This document shows, in pieces, positions 26,829-37,518 of a stretch of 64,000 bases of DNA. This stretch comes from Cytophagaceae bacterium (GTDB taxonomy: Bacteria; Bacteroidota; Bacteroidia; Cytophagales; Flexibacteraceae): positions 1-64,000 of the forward strand of contig JAIXQU010000112.1 of assembly GCA_027485575.1 (NCBI GenBank), written 5' to 3'. The notes under the pieces are model-generated. The model was not told the DNA's origin. It made no database searches and saw only the letters and a list, made by a program, of their open reading frames with translations. The stretch's first letter is position 1. Each line of letters begins with the position of its first letter. Position numbers and translations under genes: made by a program.

Positions 26829-29800
26829 ATGAAAAAATTTTTATTTTTGGCCCTGATCTCGGCGATCGGACTTGTAGGAAATTTAAAAGCGCAATCCGTT
26901 TCCTGTATTGAAATCGGAGTTAACCCTCCGGTGGTTTGTGCTGGTAGTATAATTGAGATTCCATATATACTAAACCCACCCAATTGCTGTGGGCCAGATG
27001 GTATTAGAATTGAAATTGACCGTTCTCCGGCCTGTACTTTTTCTCCACCACTGATTGAAGGTCCGGGAAACCGAATATTAATTCCTGTTGGGACGCAGCG
27101 AGGAAACTACTGTGTAAGGTTTCGATGTGGTAATAAAGTATCTGTAGCCAAAACTTTTAGAATAGATTCTCTGGATCTTACACCTCCTCCAAGCATAATT
27201 ATTGCACAAACATCCCCTATCAGACCTAGTTATTGTCCAGATGACACCTTGTCATTTTGTATTTCTAATATTGCTGGAGCAGGAACTGGATATACCATTC
27301 AATGGGGATTGAATGATACTCTTTTGGATGGACAGTCTGACTCTTGCTTTAATATAACCAATCTGCAGGATAAAGATAAAATTTATTGTTTGGTAACGAA
27401 GCAAAGCCCTTGTGCCCTTTTTGCTACAAGTGCCTCAGATACAACAACTTTAAGGGTTAATAAAAAGCCAAAAGTTAGAGTTGTTTTGGCCCCGGGAAGT
27501 ACTGGTTGCGAATTATCCCTGAATACTTTTATTGCCAAACCCGATAGCGCTGACCCCAATTCATATTTTATTTGGACTCGGGAAACAATCAGAGGAATCG
27601 ATACCCTTTCCCAGGGTATTAATGATACTGTTTATTCTCTTTCGCCGGCAGATAGTGCAAAATTTGGATACAAGATTTGCGTTGAGATTATTTCTGGCCG
27701 ATGCAAATTAAAGGCCCAGGACTGTTTTGAAATTAAAGCCTGTGGTCAGGTTTTTATAGATCCTCCCCTCGTTACTGAAATATGTGCAGGTACAATTTTG
27801 AGAGTACCTTATAAAATATCAGGTTCTTTTACTGCAACCAATGTTTTTAAGGTTCAACTCTCAGATTCGCTGGGAAATTTTGGAAATCCTGTTGACATCG
27901 GGACTTTAGTTTCAGTAAAAGCTGACACAATTTTAGCCTTAATCCCGGCAGGTTCAAACGGAGGAGATTGCTTCAAGGTCAGAATTATCAGTTCACTTCC
28001 AATTGATACCAGTGATTCAAGCGCTTGCATCAAGGTATTTCCAAAGCCTATTGATCCAACAACTGTTGGCGATTCTGTATGTAAGTCTGGCTCAGTAACC
28101 TTATCTGCCAGTTCTATTCAAATTGGCTCAATTTTTCAATGGTATACATCCCCATTTGGAGGAACATCTGTTTTCACTGGAAACGAATTAACTTTAAACA
28201 TAACCAGAGATACTGTTTTTTATGTTTCTTCCACATCTGTAAATGGTTGTGAAAGCGATAGAATTCCGGTGAGCGGTATAATAAATCCTTCACCAGATGT
28301 GGAGGCAGGTGCTGATTTACAAAAATGTGTTGGAGATGGACCTGTGACGTTAACTCCATTCCCAACTGGCGGAACCTGGTCAGGTTCGCTTTTGGTGAGT
28401 AATAATGTAATCGATTTAACAGGAGTAGCGCCTGGGGTATATACTTTATTTTATCAGGTTTCTAATTCTCTGGGATGTATCACTATCGATTCATTAAAAA
28501 TTAATGTTACAGTCAAACCTGTGGTCAATGCAGGAAATGATACTACTTTTTGTTCCAATAGGTCTCCAGTATTATTGGTTGGAAGTCCGGCGGGAGGAAT
28601 TTGGTCTGGCACTGGCATCCAATCAGATGGAACTTTTGTTCCCTCCTCTTCAGGTGCCGGGACATTTGATATTGTTTATTTCTTTGAATTGAATGGTTGT
28701 TCTGCTTCTGATACAGTAAAAGTTACAGTAAATGAAGCACCTCCAATTTTTACAGTTACCACTACCAATCCATCGGCTTGTAATGTTGAGGATGGTTCTG
28801 CTACACTTGCAGGAATTGTAACTGGCCCAGGTTTTAAGGTGAAATGGTCCGTTAACCGGGCGGATTCATTATCAGATCCAACGCTTTCGAATTTAGATGC
28901 GGGGGCCTATACTGTGGTAGTCACCGAGCAATCTACGGGCTGTTCAAGAACCGCTGCATTTGGCCTTAGTGATCCTACTGTTACTCCTCCTGTAATTTCT
29001 GGATTAGATGCAAACTATTGTTCTTCTGATGATTGTGTAACAATGATAGTTGTACCGAATTCCCCAACCGGAACCTGGTCGGGAACAGGAGTTGTAGGGA
29101 ATACATTTTGTCCTTCTTTGGCAAATCTTGGTCCAAATGTCATAGTATATAGCTATGATACAGTTGGAGGATGCACAGGTAGTTCTTCGGTTATTGTCAG
29201 GGTAAATCAATCACCGGTAGTTAATGCTGGTGGGCCAATTGATACAGTTTGCAGGAACATCGGGCAATTTGTTTTAACTGGTTTTTCACCACCATCTCCT
29301 CCATCAGTATGGTCTCCTCAGCCTTTGGTAACGACAAGCGGAACGGTTAATCTTTCACTTGCAGCTACCGGAAACAACACACTTACCCTAACCAGGACTT
29401 TGGGAACTTGTACAGCTACGGATACAAGGGACGTATTTGTAATAGACAATCCGGAAATAAGCATTTCCAGGAACCCTGCTTCTCAGGTTTGTGTCGGTAG
29501 CTCTTTGGTTCTAACTGCCAATGTTTCAAATGGTGCCACAGTAGTAAGATATGAATGGTTTAAGGATAATGTCATTATCCCAAATGAAAACGATGATTCT
29601 ATAAGTGTCAGTTTAGCAGGCTCATATACGGTTAGGGCAATTGGTGTTGTCCAATGCGAAAATACGTCCTTACCCATTTTGGTTAATTTCAATCCATTGC
29701 CTTCCAATGGCGTTACTCCTTCCGGGATTTTGACACCATGCTCTAACAATCCAACTGTTTTAACAGCAGATAGCCTTACTGGTTACACATACCAATGGTT

Positions 29801-32800
29801 TGGATTAGATTCAATTGCTGGTGCAACAAGCCGGAAATTTGTTCCATTGGTAAGCGGCCAATACAAAGTAAGAATAAAGAATAGTTCAGGTTGCACCGCT
29901 TTCTCAGATATTGTAAATGTAAATATTCTGGATGCTCCAGTAGCACCGATTATTGCTCCGCCGTTTTCAGATACTTGCTTACAGGCTGGGCAACCTATTA
30001 CCATAACTGTAGGTTCTTCTGGTGCAGGACTTAGTTTTATCTGGAAAAAAGTTGCAAATCCCGATAGAGTTTTATCTTCTAACGGACCTTCAATTACTTT
30101 AGATACCATTGGTAGCTATTATGCAACAGTAATTGCTTCCAATGGTTGCTTCGCCATTTCTGATACCATAAATCTTAAACCAACCATAAAAATAACTGTC
30201 CAGGACTCAATCATTGAAAAATGCGTTGGAGATAACCAATTTGTTGTCTCAGGTTTAAGTCCTTCAACCGGATGTCAATTATTGTTCAATGGGGTTCCTT
30301 TGCAAAACAATATTTTTAATCCCGACCAGATTGGAAATTACATTCTTACCTACCAATGTGGAAGTACAAATGGATGTATTTCCAGGAAAAATATTGAAAT
30401 TCGGGTTACTCCGTTGCCTTTAGCAAATCTTTCAGTTCAAGGACCAACCAATGTTTGTCAGGGTGATACCGTAAGATTAATTCTTAATGACGGTGTGGAA
30501 ACCGGATGTAGCTATCAATTACTGCGAAACGGAACTGCTTTTGGTCCAGCAGTAAATACGGCTATTATTCCAGTTACGCTTCCAGGGAGCTACTCCGTGT
30601 TGGTTACTTGTGTAAGATGTTCCACCTTATCAAATTCTATTCAGGTAAATTTCAATCCAAAACCTACGGTCAACCCAGGTCTGGATTTGTCAGGATGTTC
30701 GCCGCTAATTGTCAATTTGAATGCTGCAGGAGTAACGCCTGGTGCATGGAGTGGCTCTCCGAGAGTTACCTCGACAGGATCCTACAACAGTGGAACTTTT
30801 ATCGGCTGTGATTCTGTCACATTGACTGTTGTTAATCCGACAACTTTGTGCTCAAACTCGGCAAAAAAGGAAATTTGTATATTTGCTTTACCCGATTTTA
30901 ATGTCGCAACTCAAAACGCTACTGCCTGCTTATTATCCAATGGATCGGCATGGGTGATAAACGGAAATTCTTCCGTTTCATATGAATGGACAAAGGTGGG
31001 TGATCCAACCATCCTATCGGTTAATGATTCATTGCTGAATGTTTTGCCAGGGGTTTATAAAGTTAAGATTACTTCTGTTTTTAACATTTGTAGCATTGAG
31101 AAAACGGTCATCATCAATAGTCCTAATAACCTGGAAATACAGATTGCAGGAATTCAAGATTCGCTTTGTGCCAATTCAAATCCAGTTCAGTTAACTGGTG
31201 TCCCTCAAGGTGGAATATTTAGTTCTATAGGAAATCGAATTCTCCCTGGCCCTCCTTCAAGATTTGATCCTTCAATTCCAGGTCTTGCCATTGATACAAT
31301 ATTTTATACGGTCAACGTCAATGGTTGTGTTGGAACCGGAAAGAAAGCAGTTAAAATTAATTCTATCCCGGTTTTGGATGCAGGTCCTAATGAGGATGTT
31401 TGTTTTGGAGATACTTTGGTATTAACAGCGCTTCAACCTTCTTCTGTTCCTCTTCTCTGGGTTGGCCAACAAATTGAAAATGATAATCTTTATGTTGCCT
31501 CTGATCCGGGAATAACTTCATCTGTGGTCTCATTTGGATATTCTATAAATGGTTGCAGCAATACTGCGTCTAAAACAATCACAGTAAGACCTTTGCCTGA
31601 GTTTGAGGTTGTTACTCAAGATGTTTCAAGCTGCGGATTGACTGATGGTAAGGTGGTTGTGAATATACTCAATCAAAACCAGTTCCAGATTATAGTTAGA
31701 AATGTTCAAGGCAATGTCATCCCACCACCAAGAGATAACCTTCCGGTTGGAGTTTACACTGTAAAGGTTACCAACAACACAACAGGTTGTGTAAAAGATG
31801 AATCTTTTGGAATTACGGGTCCAACCAACATCAATCCATTTGTTTGTCTTCAGAATGTTCCCATAGCCATTTGTCAAAATGATCCTCCGGTAACCATTGG
31901 AAAATGCAGGCCATCTGCTTCTATTTTTATCAATGGGGTACCAACACAGGTTCTGAATCCGGCTATCTATATTCCAAACGATAATATTGGTGTGATTCTG
32001 ACTGATACAGATGCCAATGGTTGTATTGGGGTTGAACAAAAAATTGTAGGAATTAAAGGTGTCCCATCTGTTAATGTGGCCGGCACGGGTCCTCTATTTG
32101 CTTGTACTGGCCAGGGTGTTTTACAGTTGACTGGTTTCTTTCCTTCATTTGATCCCACTATTCCTGAAAACGGTTGGACTTCTCCAGGTTCCCCTGCTGG
32201 TTTTATTACCAGAGAAGGAAGAATTAATCCTTCGGTTGTTACTTCAAATCAAACTTTTACACTTAGGTACACAGCAAAGAATGCCGATGGTTGCTCTGAG
32301 TTCAAAGAGGTTACCTTTAATATTTATGCAACTCCGGTGGCATCTATTGTTCCGAATACGCCCAATATTTCTATTTGTTTAGGAAGTTATGCTTCTCTTT
32401 CTTCCTTAAATCAAAACCCTGGATATGCTTACACATGGTATTTAGGTAATCAGGCAAATCCACCCCAGATTGGATTTGGTAGTTCATTAAATGCAACTTT
32501 AGGTGGTCCTTACAGGTTAATTGTTAACAACAATGGTTGTACATCTTCTTTTTCAGATATTGTTAATGTAACCACCACTCCAGCTCCTGTAATTGTGAGT
32601 ATTGGTCCGGATTCAATTATTTGTCAAACATCACCAAGCTTTGGGATCACAACTCCAATTGTATCAGGTGTAACCTCAACTGCACCAGTTTGGACAGGTG
32701 TTGGCAGTACCCCAGCTGGATTTATTAGCCCGGTTGGTATTGTAAATCCTTCTCTTGGACTACAGGGCCCTAACAAAGTCAGGTTTGTTGTAACCAATGG

Positions 32801-34328
32801 AAATTGCAGCGATACCGCCGAACGGATTTTTACTGTTATTCCTACAATCAATTCTCCGATTCAAGTAAATGGTAGCGTAGAATTATGCGATGGAGATGAA
32901 GTTGCTCTAATTGCACAGGCTACCGGGGCAGGTTACTCATATGAATGGTCCAGAGACGGAAGTGTAATCCTAAACGAAAATGATGACACCTTAATCGTAA
33001 AGCTCGCAGGAGAATACAAGGTTAAAATTCTAATTAATGGAAATGGAAGTTGCTCAGAGTTTTCAACCCAGACAGTTACAATTACGGTAAGACCATCTCC
33101 GGTAGTCAACATTTCCGGAGACACAATTTTAAGCATTTGCTATCCTGCCTCCACAATAGACTTAAATGCTGAGAGGCCATTTTCTCCAAGTGATGCAATT
33201 TGGTCCGGGCCTTCATCGATAGTTTCTTCAAATGGGGTAATAACGCCTAACAATATTCCAGCTGATGGAGACTATGTGTTGACTCTGACAAAAACAATTG
33301 GAACTTGTAGCACTTCGAAATCCCTGACCATCAGGGCGAACAGAATACCAGATGCCAATTTTACAGCAAACCCTGGTGCAATTTGTGATGGAGACTCGGT
33401 ATCAGTTACCTATCTGAATCCAAATAATTATCTAACTACCTGGTTAAGAGACAATAATGTTATATTAATCAATGTAAATGCCTTCAAAGCAAAAATAGCC
33501 GGAAATTATTCCTTGATTGTTAACAACAATGGTTGCATAAAGTCTGAAAGTAAATCCATTTTCGTGAGTCCGAAACCTGTTTTTGGATTGAAGCCGGATA
33601 CTTTTGTCTGTAAAAATGGAAGTCCAATTCTATTTAATGTAATTAACCCATCTGCTGGAGTTGGGGTTTGGTCCGGGTCTGGGATAAACCAAAATTCAGG
33701 AAATTGGAGTCCATCAGATCCTTTGGTTCCTTCTTCTGGATTTGATACAATAACTTATACCCTTACTTCTGAGGATGGTTGTATCACTAAAAAATCAACC
33801 ATAATCAGAATTGATGCAGTACCAGAAATAAAGCTCACCGCAAATCCTGAAACCATTGAGATAAAAGGTCCATCCATCCTTACTGCCAGTGGAGGAGTTA
33901 AATTTGAATGGTCACCAACCAATACACTCAATCAGAATAATGGACCTTCCGTTTCTGCCTCTCCAATGAAGACGGAACGGTACACCGTTAAGGTTACTTC
34001 TGATAAAAACTGTATCAATGAGGCATCCATAACAGTTAATGTGGATGAGGAATTTAAAATTTATGATGCCTTCTCACCCAATGGCGACCAGGACAATGAT
34101 GAATGGGTAATCAAAAATATCCAGGATCCCAGATTTGCCCAAGCAACTGTAAAGGTGTTTAATCGATGGGGAAATTTGGTTTATGAGTCTGAAAAAGGTT
34201 ATCCAAAACCTTGGGATGGTTCCTATGAAGGAAAACAGGTTCCACCGGGAGCGTACTTTTATATAATTGATTTTGGAACCGGATCCGGATTTAAAGCGAA
34301 ATCAGGTTCAGTAACAATTTTACGTTAA
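26829..34328 (+). CDS. giant multi-Ig-like surface protein with T9SS type-B (gliding motility-associated) C-terminal domain
   Basis: Signal peptide MKKFLFLALISAIGLVGNLKAQ; many Cys-containing Ig-like repeats; C-term IYDAFSPNGDQDNDEWVIKNI...VKVFNRWGNLVYES...PWDGSYEGKQVPPGAYFYIIDFG. Confidence 0.95.
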   Translation: MKKFLFLALISAIGLVGNLKAQSVSCIEIGVNPPVVCAGSIIEIPYILNPPNCCGPDGIRIEIDRSPACTFSPPLIEGPGNRILIPVGTQRGNYCVRFRCGNKVSVAKTFRIDSLDLTPPPSIIIAQTSPIRPSYCPDDTLSFCISNIAGAGTGYTIQWGLNDTLLDGQSDSCFNITNLQDKDKIYCLVTKQSPCALFATSASDTTTLRVNKKPKVRVVLAPGSTGCELSLNTFIAKPDSADPNSYFIWTRETIRGIDTLSQGINDTVYSLSPADSAKFGYKICVEIISGRCKLKAQDCFEIKACGQVFIDPPLVTEICAGTILRVPYKISGSFTATNVFKVQLSDSLGNFGNPVDIGTLVSVKADTILALIPAGSNGGDCFKVRIISSLPIDTSDSSACIKVFPKPIDPTTVGDSVCKSGSVTLSASSIQIGSIFQWYTSPFGGTSVFTGNELTLNITRDTVFYVSSTSVNGCESDRIPVSGIINPSPDVEAGADLQKCVGDGPVTLTPFPTGGTWSGSLLVSNNVIDLTGVAPGVYTLFYQVSNSLGCITIDSLKINVTVKPVVNAGNDTTFCSNRSPVLLVGSPAGGIWSGTGIQSDGTFVPSSSGAGTFDIVYFFELNGCSASDTVKVTVNEAPPIFTVTTTNPSACNVEDGSATLAGIVTGPGFKVKWSVNRADSLSDPTLSNLDAGAYTVVVTEQSTGCSRTAAFGLSDPTVTPPVISGLDANYCSSDDCVTMIVVPNSPTGTWSGTGVVGNTFCPSLANLGPNVIVYSYDTVGGCTGSSSVIVRVNQSPVVNAGGPIDTVCRNIGQFVLTGFSPPSPPSVWSPQPLVTTSGTVNLSLAATGNNTLTLTRTLGTCTATDTRDVFVIDNPEISISRNPASQVCVGSSLVLTANVSNGATVVRYEWFKDNVIIPNENDDSISVSLAGSYTVRAIGVVQCENTSLPILVNFNPLPSNGVTPSGILTPCSNNPTVLTADSLTGYTYQWFGLDSIAGATSRKFVPLVSGQYKVRIKNSSGCTAFSDIVNVNILDAPVAPIIAPPFSDTCLQAGQPITITVGSSGAGLSFIWKKVANPDRVLSSNGPSITLDTIGSYYATVIASNGCFAISDTINLKPTIKITVQDSIIEKCVGDNQFVVSGLSPSTGCQLLFNGVPLQNNIFNPDQIGNYILTYQCGSTNGCISRKNIEIRVTPLPLANLSVQGPTNVCQGDTVRLILNDGVETGCSYQLLRNGTAFGPAVNTAIIPVTLPGSYSVLVTCVRCSTLSNSIQVNFNPKPTVNPGLDLSGCSPLIVNLNAAGVTPGAWSGSPRVTSTGSYNSGTFIGCDSVTLTVVNPTTLCSNSAKKEICIFALPDFNVATQNATACLLSNGSAWVINGNSSVSYEWTKVGDPTILSVNDSLLNVLPGVYKVKITSVFNICSIEKTVIINSPNNLEIQIAGIQDSLCANSNPVQLTGVPQGGIFSSIGNRILPGPPSRFDPSIPGLAIDTIFYTVNVNGCVGTGKKAVKINSIPVLDAGPNEDVCFGDTLVLTALQPSSVPLLWVGQQIENDNLYVASDPGITSSVVSFGYSINGCSNTASKTITVRPLPEFEVVTQDVSSCGLTDGKVVVNILNQNQFQIIVRNVQGNVIPPPRDNLPVGVYTVKVTNNTTGCVKDESFGITGPTNINPFVCLQNVPIAICQNDPPVTIGKCRPSASIFINGVPTQVLNPAIYIPNDNIGVILTDTDANGCIGVEQKIVGIKGVPSVNVAGTGPLFACTGQGVLQLTGFFPSFDPTIPENGWTSPGSPAGFITREGRINPSVVTSNQTFTLRYTAKNADGCSEFKEVTFNIYATPVASIVPNTPNISICLGSYASLSSLNQNPGYAYTWYLGNQANPPQIGFGSSLNATLGGPYRLIVNNNGCTSSFSDIVNVTTTPAPVIVSIGPDSIICQTSPSFGITTPIVSGVTSTAPVWTGVGSTPAGFISPVGIVNPSLGLQGPNKVRFVVTNGNCSDTAERIFTVIPTINSPIQVNGSVELCDGDEVALIAQATGAGYSYEWSRDGSVILNENDDTLIVKLAGEYKVKILINGNGSCSEFSTQTVTITVRPSPVVNISGDTILSICYPASTIDLNAERPFSPSDAIWSGPSSIVSSNGVITPNNIPADGDYVLTLTKTIGTCSTSKSLTIRANRIPDANFTANPGAICDGDSVSVTYLNPNNYLTTWLRDNNVILINVNAFKAKIAGNYSLIVNNNGCIKSESKSIFVSPKPVFGLKPDTFVCKNGSPILFNVINPSAGVGVWSGSGINQNSGNWSPSDPLVPSSGFDTITYTLTSEDGCITKKSTIIRIDAVPEIKLTANPETIEIKGPSILTASGGVKFEWSPTNTLNQNNGPSVSASPMKTERYTVKVTSDKNCINEASITVNVDEEFKIYDAFSPNGDQDNDEWVIKNIQDPRFAQATVKVFNRWGNLVYESEKGYPKPWDGSYEGKQVPPGAYFYIIDFGTGSGFKAKSGSVTILR

Positions 34329-34347
34329 TACCCTAATATCTGAACAA

Positions 34348-35349
34348 ATGAAAAAGAACATAAAGTTATTCGTATTGATGATGATATCCAGTTTTGGGGT
34401 TCATGCTCAACAACAAGGGTTGTATTCAAACTTCCTTCTTAATGGATATATATATAACCCTGCTTTGGCAGGAATAGAGGATCACCTGGATGTAAGAACA
34501 AGTTTCAGAAGGCAGTGGGTTAATTTACCTGGTTCTCCAACCACGATGTATGGGTCTATCAATGGTGCAGTCAACCAAAAGGACCTTAACAAGGAGGAAT
34601 TGGGTTCATTGCCAATGAGGGGCGCATCCACTATAAAATTTAAAAATGTAGTACCTAAAAAGATGCGGCATGGGGTAGGTGCTTTTTTCCTTAGCGACAA
34701 TGCTGGATTAATTACAAGAAACACAATTAGTCTTGGTTATGCATGTCATATTCCATTAAATCAATACTATTACCTTGCGGCGGGTGCCAATGTAGGTGCT
34801 CATTTTTTTAATCTGGCTTCTCCCACATTGAGGGACCAGGGAGATGATGCATTTTCCGGTAGCCAAAGTTTTGGAACCATTCCAGACCTTCAGGCAGGAC
34901 TCTATCTTTATTCTGAAAATCTGCAGATAGGCTTAAGTGGAACTCAATTGGTAGCCAATAGAATGAGCTTTGCGGCTCAAAATAAGTCCAGAGAGTTCAA
35001 CAATTTAACCAGACATTTTTTCGGAACTTTTTCTTACCGAGTCCCAATTGACCAGGACTTTGATTTGTTACCTGTAGTTATTGTAAGGTATACTGACAAT
35101 TCACCTTTGTCTTATGAGGCAGGAGCAAAAATAAGATACAGGAACACTTTTTGGGCTGGTGGAACTTATCGTTTTGGTGCTGCTGCAACCGGGATGGTTG
35201 GCTTTTCGATGTATAAATTTATCGACCTTGGTTATGCTTTTGATTTTACAACCAATCAGATTCAAACCAGTAGCATTGGCTCACACGAAATTGTATTAGG
35301 CCTGAGATTGTATAACAAAAAACCAAACTCTTCGCTTAAAGTATGGTAG
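34348..35349 (+). CDS. PorP/SprF family type IX secretion membrane protein
   Basis: QQGLYSNFLLNGYIYNPALAGIEDHLDVRTSFRRQWVNLPGSPTTMYGSINGAV. Confidence 0.95.
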   Translation: MKKNIKLFVLMMISSFGVHAQQQGLYSNFLLNGYIYNPALAGIEDHLDVRTSFRRQWVNLPGSPTTMYGSINGAVNQKDLNKEELGSLPMRGASTIKFKNVVPKKMRHGVGAFFLSDNAGLITRNTISLGYACHIPLNQYYYLAAGANVGAHFFNLASPTLRDQGDDAFSGSQSFGTIPDLQAGLYLYSENLQIGLSGTQLVANRMSFAAQNKSREFNNLTRHFFGTFSYRVPIDQDFDLLPVVIVRYTDNSPLSYEAGAKIRYRNTFWAGGTYRFGAAATGMVGFSMYKFIDLGYAFDFTTNQIQTSSIGSHEIVLGLRLYNKKPNSSLKVW

Positions 35350-35372
35350 TTCTAAATCCCTTTAACAGCATT

Positions 35373-36884
35373 ATGAAATTGACTAACTGTTTGGCAACTT
35401 GTTTTTTGGTGGCTGTAACCACGTTGATGGGTCAAGCCCAGACACCAAGAAACTATGCACTTCATAAAATGGATTCTTCCATAAACAATGAATTTGAAGA
35501 GATCCAACCTATTGTAACCAGAGATGGCCAAACAATGTATTTTGTTCGTTCTCTTTCGCCCAGAAATGAGGGTGGAAAAGAGTCAGGACAGGATATTTGG
35601 ATGACCAAAAAGACTGGTGATACCACCTGGACTAAACCAGAAAATCTTGGAAATCCAGTAAATAACACAGAAAACAATGGGGTAATCGGGATTAGCAACG
35701 ATGGGAAAACCATGCTGATTTCAAATATTTATCTTAAAAAGAAAATGGACCCGGGAATTTCAGTTTCTACCAAAGGGGATGACGGAAAATGGTCTCAACC
35801 GCTTTCTCTGCAAATCAAGGATTTTACAATTCAAAAAGGATATCTAGGTGGGTATTGGTTAAGGGATGAAAAGTCAATTCTATTGACGATGAAGTCGGAT
35901 GCTGCCGTAGGTAGGGAAGATCTTTATATCATTTTTAAAGAACAGGATGGATCCTGGTCAAAACCTTTAAATCTTGGAAATACCATCAATACCGTGGGTT
36001 TTGAAATCTCCCCTTTTTACATGGAAGAGGATTCAATGCTTTATTTTGCTAGTAATGGCCATGAAGGTTCTGGTGATGCTGATATATTTAGGTCCAAAAG
36101 ATTGGATGCAACGTGGACTAAATGGTCAAAACCTGAAAATCTTGGACCCTTTTTTAATGGTGAAGGATTTGATGCCTATTTTTTCATAAACAAATCGGAT
36201 TCAACTATCTATTTTTCAAAAGAAAATCCGGAGAATAACTATACTGACCTTTATTTCACGCATCTTAAAAACCTGAACGAGGCCTTAAAAAAAATGGCTG
36301 AAAAAAGGAAGAAAGGTGACAATAATGTAGCCTCAAACAAAGAAGGGCCAAATCCAAATACGCCAGCAGGGAAAGCAGCCAAGGAGGCTGAGGACCAAAG
36401 AAAAGCAGAGGAAGAGTTAAATAAAAGAGAAAGAGTTGTAATTAAGGACTTTGACAATGTTCTTTTTGATTTTGCAAAGTATGATTTGCGGCCTGAGGGT
36501 AGAAAAAGACTTGATAAGCTTTTTGACTATCTGCAAACCAATCCGACAGTAGGTGTAGAATTAATAGGTCATGCAGATAGTATTGATACAGAGTTGGTAA
36601 ACTTGATTTTATCAGTAAAGCGTTCAGAAGAATCTAAACAATATCTGATCAATAAAGGTGTATCCAAAAGAAGAATTCTTACCCATGGTTTTGGTAAACA
36701 ATTGCCAACAACTACCAATGTAACTGAAGAGGGAAGGCAGTTGAACCGAAGATGCGAAATCAATATCTTGCTGGATAACAGGGCAAAACTTAAGATGGAA
36801 TTTAAACCTGAACCCATGGAGGAAAAGATTCCAACCAAACAAGATATAAAACCAAAAAAACCTAAGGCCCCTGCCAAAAAGTAG
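35373..36884 (+). CDS. OmpA family protein with PD40 (WD40-like) repeats
   Basis: PD40-like repeats (QDIWMTKKTGDTTWTKPENLGNPVN...), C-term VLFDFAKYDLRPEGRKRLDKLFDYLQTNPTVGVELIGHADS...LNRRCEINIL. Confidence 0.93.
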   Translation: MKLTNCLATCFLVAVTTLMGQAQTPRNYALHKMDSSINNEFEEIQPIVTRDGQTMYFVRSLSPRNEGGKESGQDIWMTKKTGDTTWTKPENLGNPVNNTENNGVIGISNDGKTMLISNIYLKKKMDPGISVSTKGDDGKWSQPLSLQIKDFTIQKGYLGGYWLRDEKSILLTMKSDAAVGREDLYIIFKEQDGSWSKPLNLGNTINTVGFEISPFYMEEDSMLYFASNGHEGSGDADIFRSKRLDATWTKWSKPENLGPFFNGEGFDAYFFINKSDSTIYFSKENPENNYTDLYFTHLKNLNEALKKMAEKRKKGDNNVASNKEGPNPNTPAGKAAKEAEDQRKAEEELNKRERVVIKDFDNVLFDFAKYDLRPEGRKRLDKLFDYLQTNPTVGVELIGHADSIDTELVNLILSVKRSEESKQYLINKGVSKRRILTHGFGKQLPTTTNVTEEGRQLNRRCEINILLDNRAKLKMEFKPEPMEEKIPTKQDIKPKKPKAPAKK

Positions 36885-36983
36885 TTTTTTTAAAAGGTGA
36901 AGGAGGATTTTATATACTCAAATATATTGAATCCTTCTTTCCAGGTAAATGCCTAATAATCAAACTCAAGGCAATGGTTAAAG

Positions 36984-37007
36984 ACCTGATATTCTCAGGT
37001 TTTTTTT
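36984..37007 (+). terminator. intrinsic terminator of the T9SS adhesin operon
   Basis: ACCTGA-TATTC-TCAGGT followed by TTTTTTT. Confidence 0.82.
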
Positions 37008-37116
37008 AAGAAAAATTCGTTTTCCGGCAAAAAATTCTTTCGCTATTAAATCCAAGGGGGTTTTAATAATCTTAATTTAAGCGGGTTTTAAAGTTTTTTG
37101 TTGCCCTTATGATTTT

Positions 37117-37297
37117 AACCCAGAATAGTCATTAGGAATTCCCTGTCTGCCTACAGGCAGGTATTCCGATGCTAAACTGCTTCAAATCAGAAACTTCCTT
37201 ACCTTTTCTTCTGTATCCGTAGAGTTGCCATGAATTTCGGATAAAAGGTGCTGATTTTTTGCCTCTCATAACGAAGTCCTGATAACTAATCTGGGTT
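37117..37297. repeat. 181-bp element bounded by 25-bp imperfect inverted repeats (MITE-like)
   Basis: AACCCAGAATAGTCATTAGGAATTC (37117-37141) vs reverse complement of 37273-37297, AACCCAGATTAGTTATCAGGACTTC: 21/25 identical; internal CTGCCTACAGGCAG palindrome. Confidence 0.55.
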
Positions 37298-37518
37298 TTA
37301 CGTCCTGAGCATTAAAAATCCTTGCCGAAAAGGCATGATAAATATTTAGCATGAAAATTGAGGATTGCTATTCAGAGTTTGCATAAAAACGAATCAGACA
37401 TTATACCTTTTCAATAGACATCAAACTTCATTTTTGATGAACAATCCAGAGTTGTTTAATCATTTATAATATTTTGTTAAACAAAACTGGACCTATAAAG
37501 GTCTTATTATCTGAACAA

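Noticed and set aside
31626-32039. 137-aa minus-strand ORF inside the giant adhesin
   Set aside because: Shadow of the repetitive Ig-like coding sequence; no independent support.
34337-34354. 18-bp TATCTGAACAAATGAAAA shared exactly with 37508-37525 at the start codons of porP/sprF and the PTPS gene
   Set aside because: Striking, but only two copies in an AT-rich genome at initiation regions; probably coincidence without further copies.
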